Source of the DNA: Fasciola hepatica
Taxonomy: Eukaryota > Platyhelminthes > Trematoda > Plagiorchiida > Fasciolidae
Assembly: GCA_948099385.1 (NCBI GenBank)
Contig: CANUEZ040000029.1
Coordinates: 1,953,501 to 2,017,500, forward strand
Reading direction: 5' to 3'
DNA: 64,000 bases
The notes under the pieces were generated by a model. The model was not told where the DNA came from, made no database searches, and was given only the letters and a program-made list of their open reading frames with translations. Shown here piece after piece: positions 62,485 to 64,000 of this stretch (its first letter is position 1; each line of letters begins with the position of its first letter). A program made the translations under genes and the position numbers.

Positions 62485-64000
62485 TTCCAGATAAAAAAGA
62501 TAGAATAAATTGTCAACATCCAACTAATGCGAACCTAACATAAAAAAAGTATTGTTTATCAGTGGTTTTACTCTCTTTTTGGATATGCTGTCTTTTCAGG
62601 ATAATCATATATGCATAACCAAGTGTACCCGAATAAAATTCCATGGAAAGAACTCGAATGACATGGACAGCCTATCGGAGGCAACTTTATTCATCTCGCT
62701 TACTGGATAATGCTTAGCTCCCGTCAAATTGGAGCACTCAAAAGCTAGATTATCAAGATCCATTGCTCTCTAGATGAAATGAAAACTTCATGTATCGTTT
62801 GAATTGATTCCGGTCAAGAGTTATGACTGTCTTTGTTGTATGAAAACCAATCCGATAAAATCGTACGTGTGAAGAAACAAGAATATTGCATTGTAGTCTT
62901 CAAAGATGTAGACAAGAGAACTCTGAACGGTCTTTGAATAATAATTATGAAAAATCTCTAGAATGTAAGTAATTTGACCAACAGTCACCCATAAAACTAT
63001 CTAACAAGTCGTCACGGATCAACAAACATAATAATTATTTCGTCAGTCCAAGATGACAGATCAAAGAAGGAGTCTCAAATGAATCTGTGACAATTCCTCT
63101 GGTAAATTCCTTGTGGAGGAGCTTATTGTGCCAAACTATGTGCTGATCTACCCGCGTCCTAAACAACCGAATTGTTTGGATTCACCGGCGCAACTGTAAA
63201 CCTGGTCTTCTTCCATATAAAAGATTCGTATATTTTCGCCAAATTCCTTTTGTCGGACCATGCTTTATAATGAATACTGTATTATGTCATGGCTCAGTCC
63301 ATTGGAAGACATACCACAAAGCAGATCAATGCATGATGAAACATGTTTCCCATTATATCCATTCGCTTCACCATGATAAATCTATCATCGTGGTGCTTAT
63401 TCGTAAAGAACAACGGGCTTTGAAAAATCAAAATGCCTCGAGCAAATCGTTCCAACATACGTGCCACTGACCGTAAATTCCCTTGTTTGTTCCAGTTCGA
63501 TGCTGCCATTTTGTGGTGTTGCTCTGAGTGAATCATGGATAGACACTTTTCACAAGGACAGAACTAACTGAAAAAACCAGTTTTCTGTCAGCTTCTAGGT
63601 CAACAGGTTACAAGTCAATATTTGTTGTGTCACATCCGCTCTGTGAGATTGTGGTGTATGCTAATGGCCAAAATGACGCTCTTTAACTCACGCTCATGTT
63701 CCAGTGTTATTCGCGGAAATTATTTGCATAACCTACAGCTCATGATTTCGTTGAAACGAAATATGACTTTTGCCAGGGTGAAATTTGATTGTACTACGAA
63801 TGATGTTTATGAAGGAAACGGAAGATTAGTTGCAGTTGCAGACGATGGGGAACACGGGTCGCACAATCATTAGCTTCTTGGGTTTTGAAGATCAGAAAAA
63901 CATTGCACTCATGGATTTACTTTGGAACACCTGGCAGACAGAACACACCAGACAACGTATGTCAAATTTCTGAATAACTGAGAGAAAGTAGGAAATATAT
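61516..64000. other. No supportable gene
   Basis: It contains the 78-bp TA tract. Frames near the end (63294-63536 minus, 63622-63873 plus) are short and unrecognised. Confidence 0.5.
62404..62481. repeat. (TA)n microsatellite with one CA interruption
   Basis: About 78 bp of TA repeats with a single ACAT interruption near 62443. Confidence 0.95.

Overview
This is eukaryotic, gene-poor DNA. It is AT-rich, has long (TA)n tracts and no prokaryotic gene packing, and its one confident gene is split by a GT-AG intron. A flatworm, possibly a trematode, is my best guess. The guess rests on the style of the receptor (lophotrochozoan/flatworm orphan class A) and on many old Ty3/gypsy-like fragments; nothing in the window proves the species.

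The one well-supported gene is a class A (rhodopsin-like) G-protein-coupled receptor on the + strand at about 37.6-41.4 kb. It has two coding exons (37586-38284 and 40641-41429), joined phase 0 to phase 0 across a 2,356-bp intron. The product is about 495 residues, with seven membrane segments, a glycosylated second extracellular loop, an intracellular loop 3 of about 190 residues, and almost no tail after helix 8.

Most other long reading frames look like worn pieces of reverse-transcribing elements rather than host genes. By eye, scattered over both strands, I see Ty3/gypsy-type protease, reverse transcriptase (RT), RNase H and integrase fragments at about 1.8-2.3, 16.8-17.0, 21.4-21.7, 23.7-24.0, 27.6-27.8, 36.8-37.2, 39.7-40.0, 46.7-46.9, 47.9-49.0, 50.4-50.6, 51.4-52.0, 55.4-55.7 and 60.7-61.5 kb. 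A possible non-LTR endonuclease piece lies at 33.6-33.8 kb. Catalytic residues are mostly lost. These calls come from family motif spacing only; no alignment was run and each is of moderate or low confidence.

The window also holds five (TA)n microsatellites, three poly-C tracts, a dispersed repeat sharing GCACAYGACCG (four copies), several strong hairpins, and a GC-rich island at 57.0-57.5 kb. I found no tRNA, rRNA, CRISPR, operon or other microbial-type system. RNase H relics lie about 370 bp upstream of the receptor start and antisense inside its intron, so the receptor sits in a transposon-worn neighbourhood.
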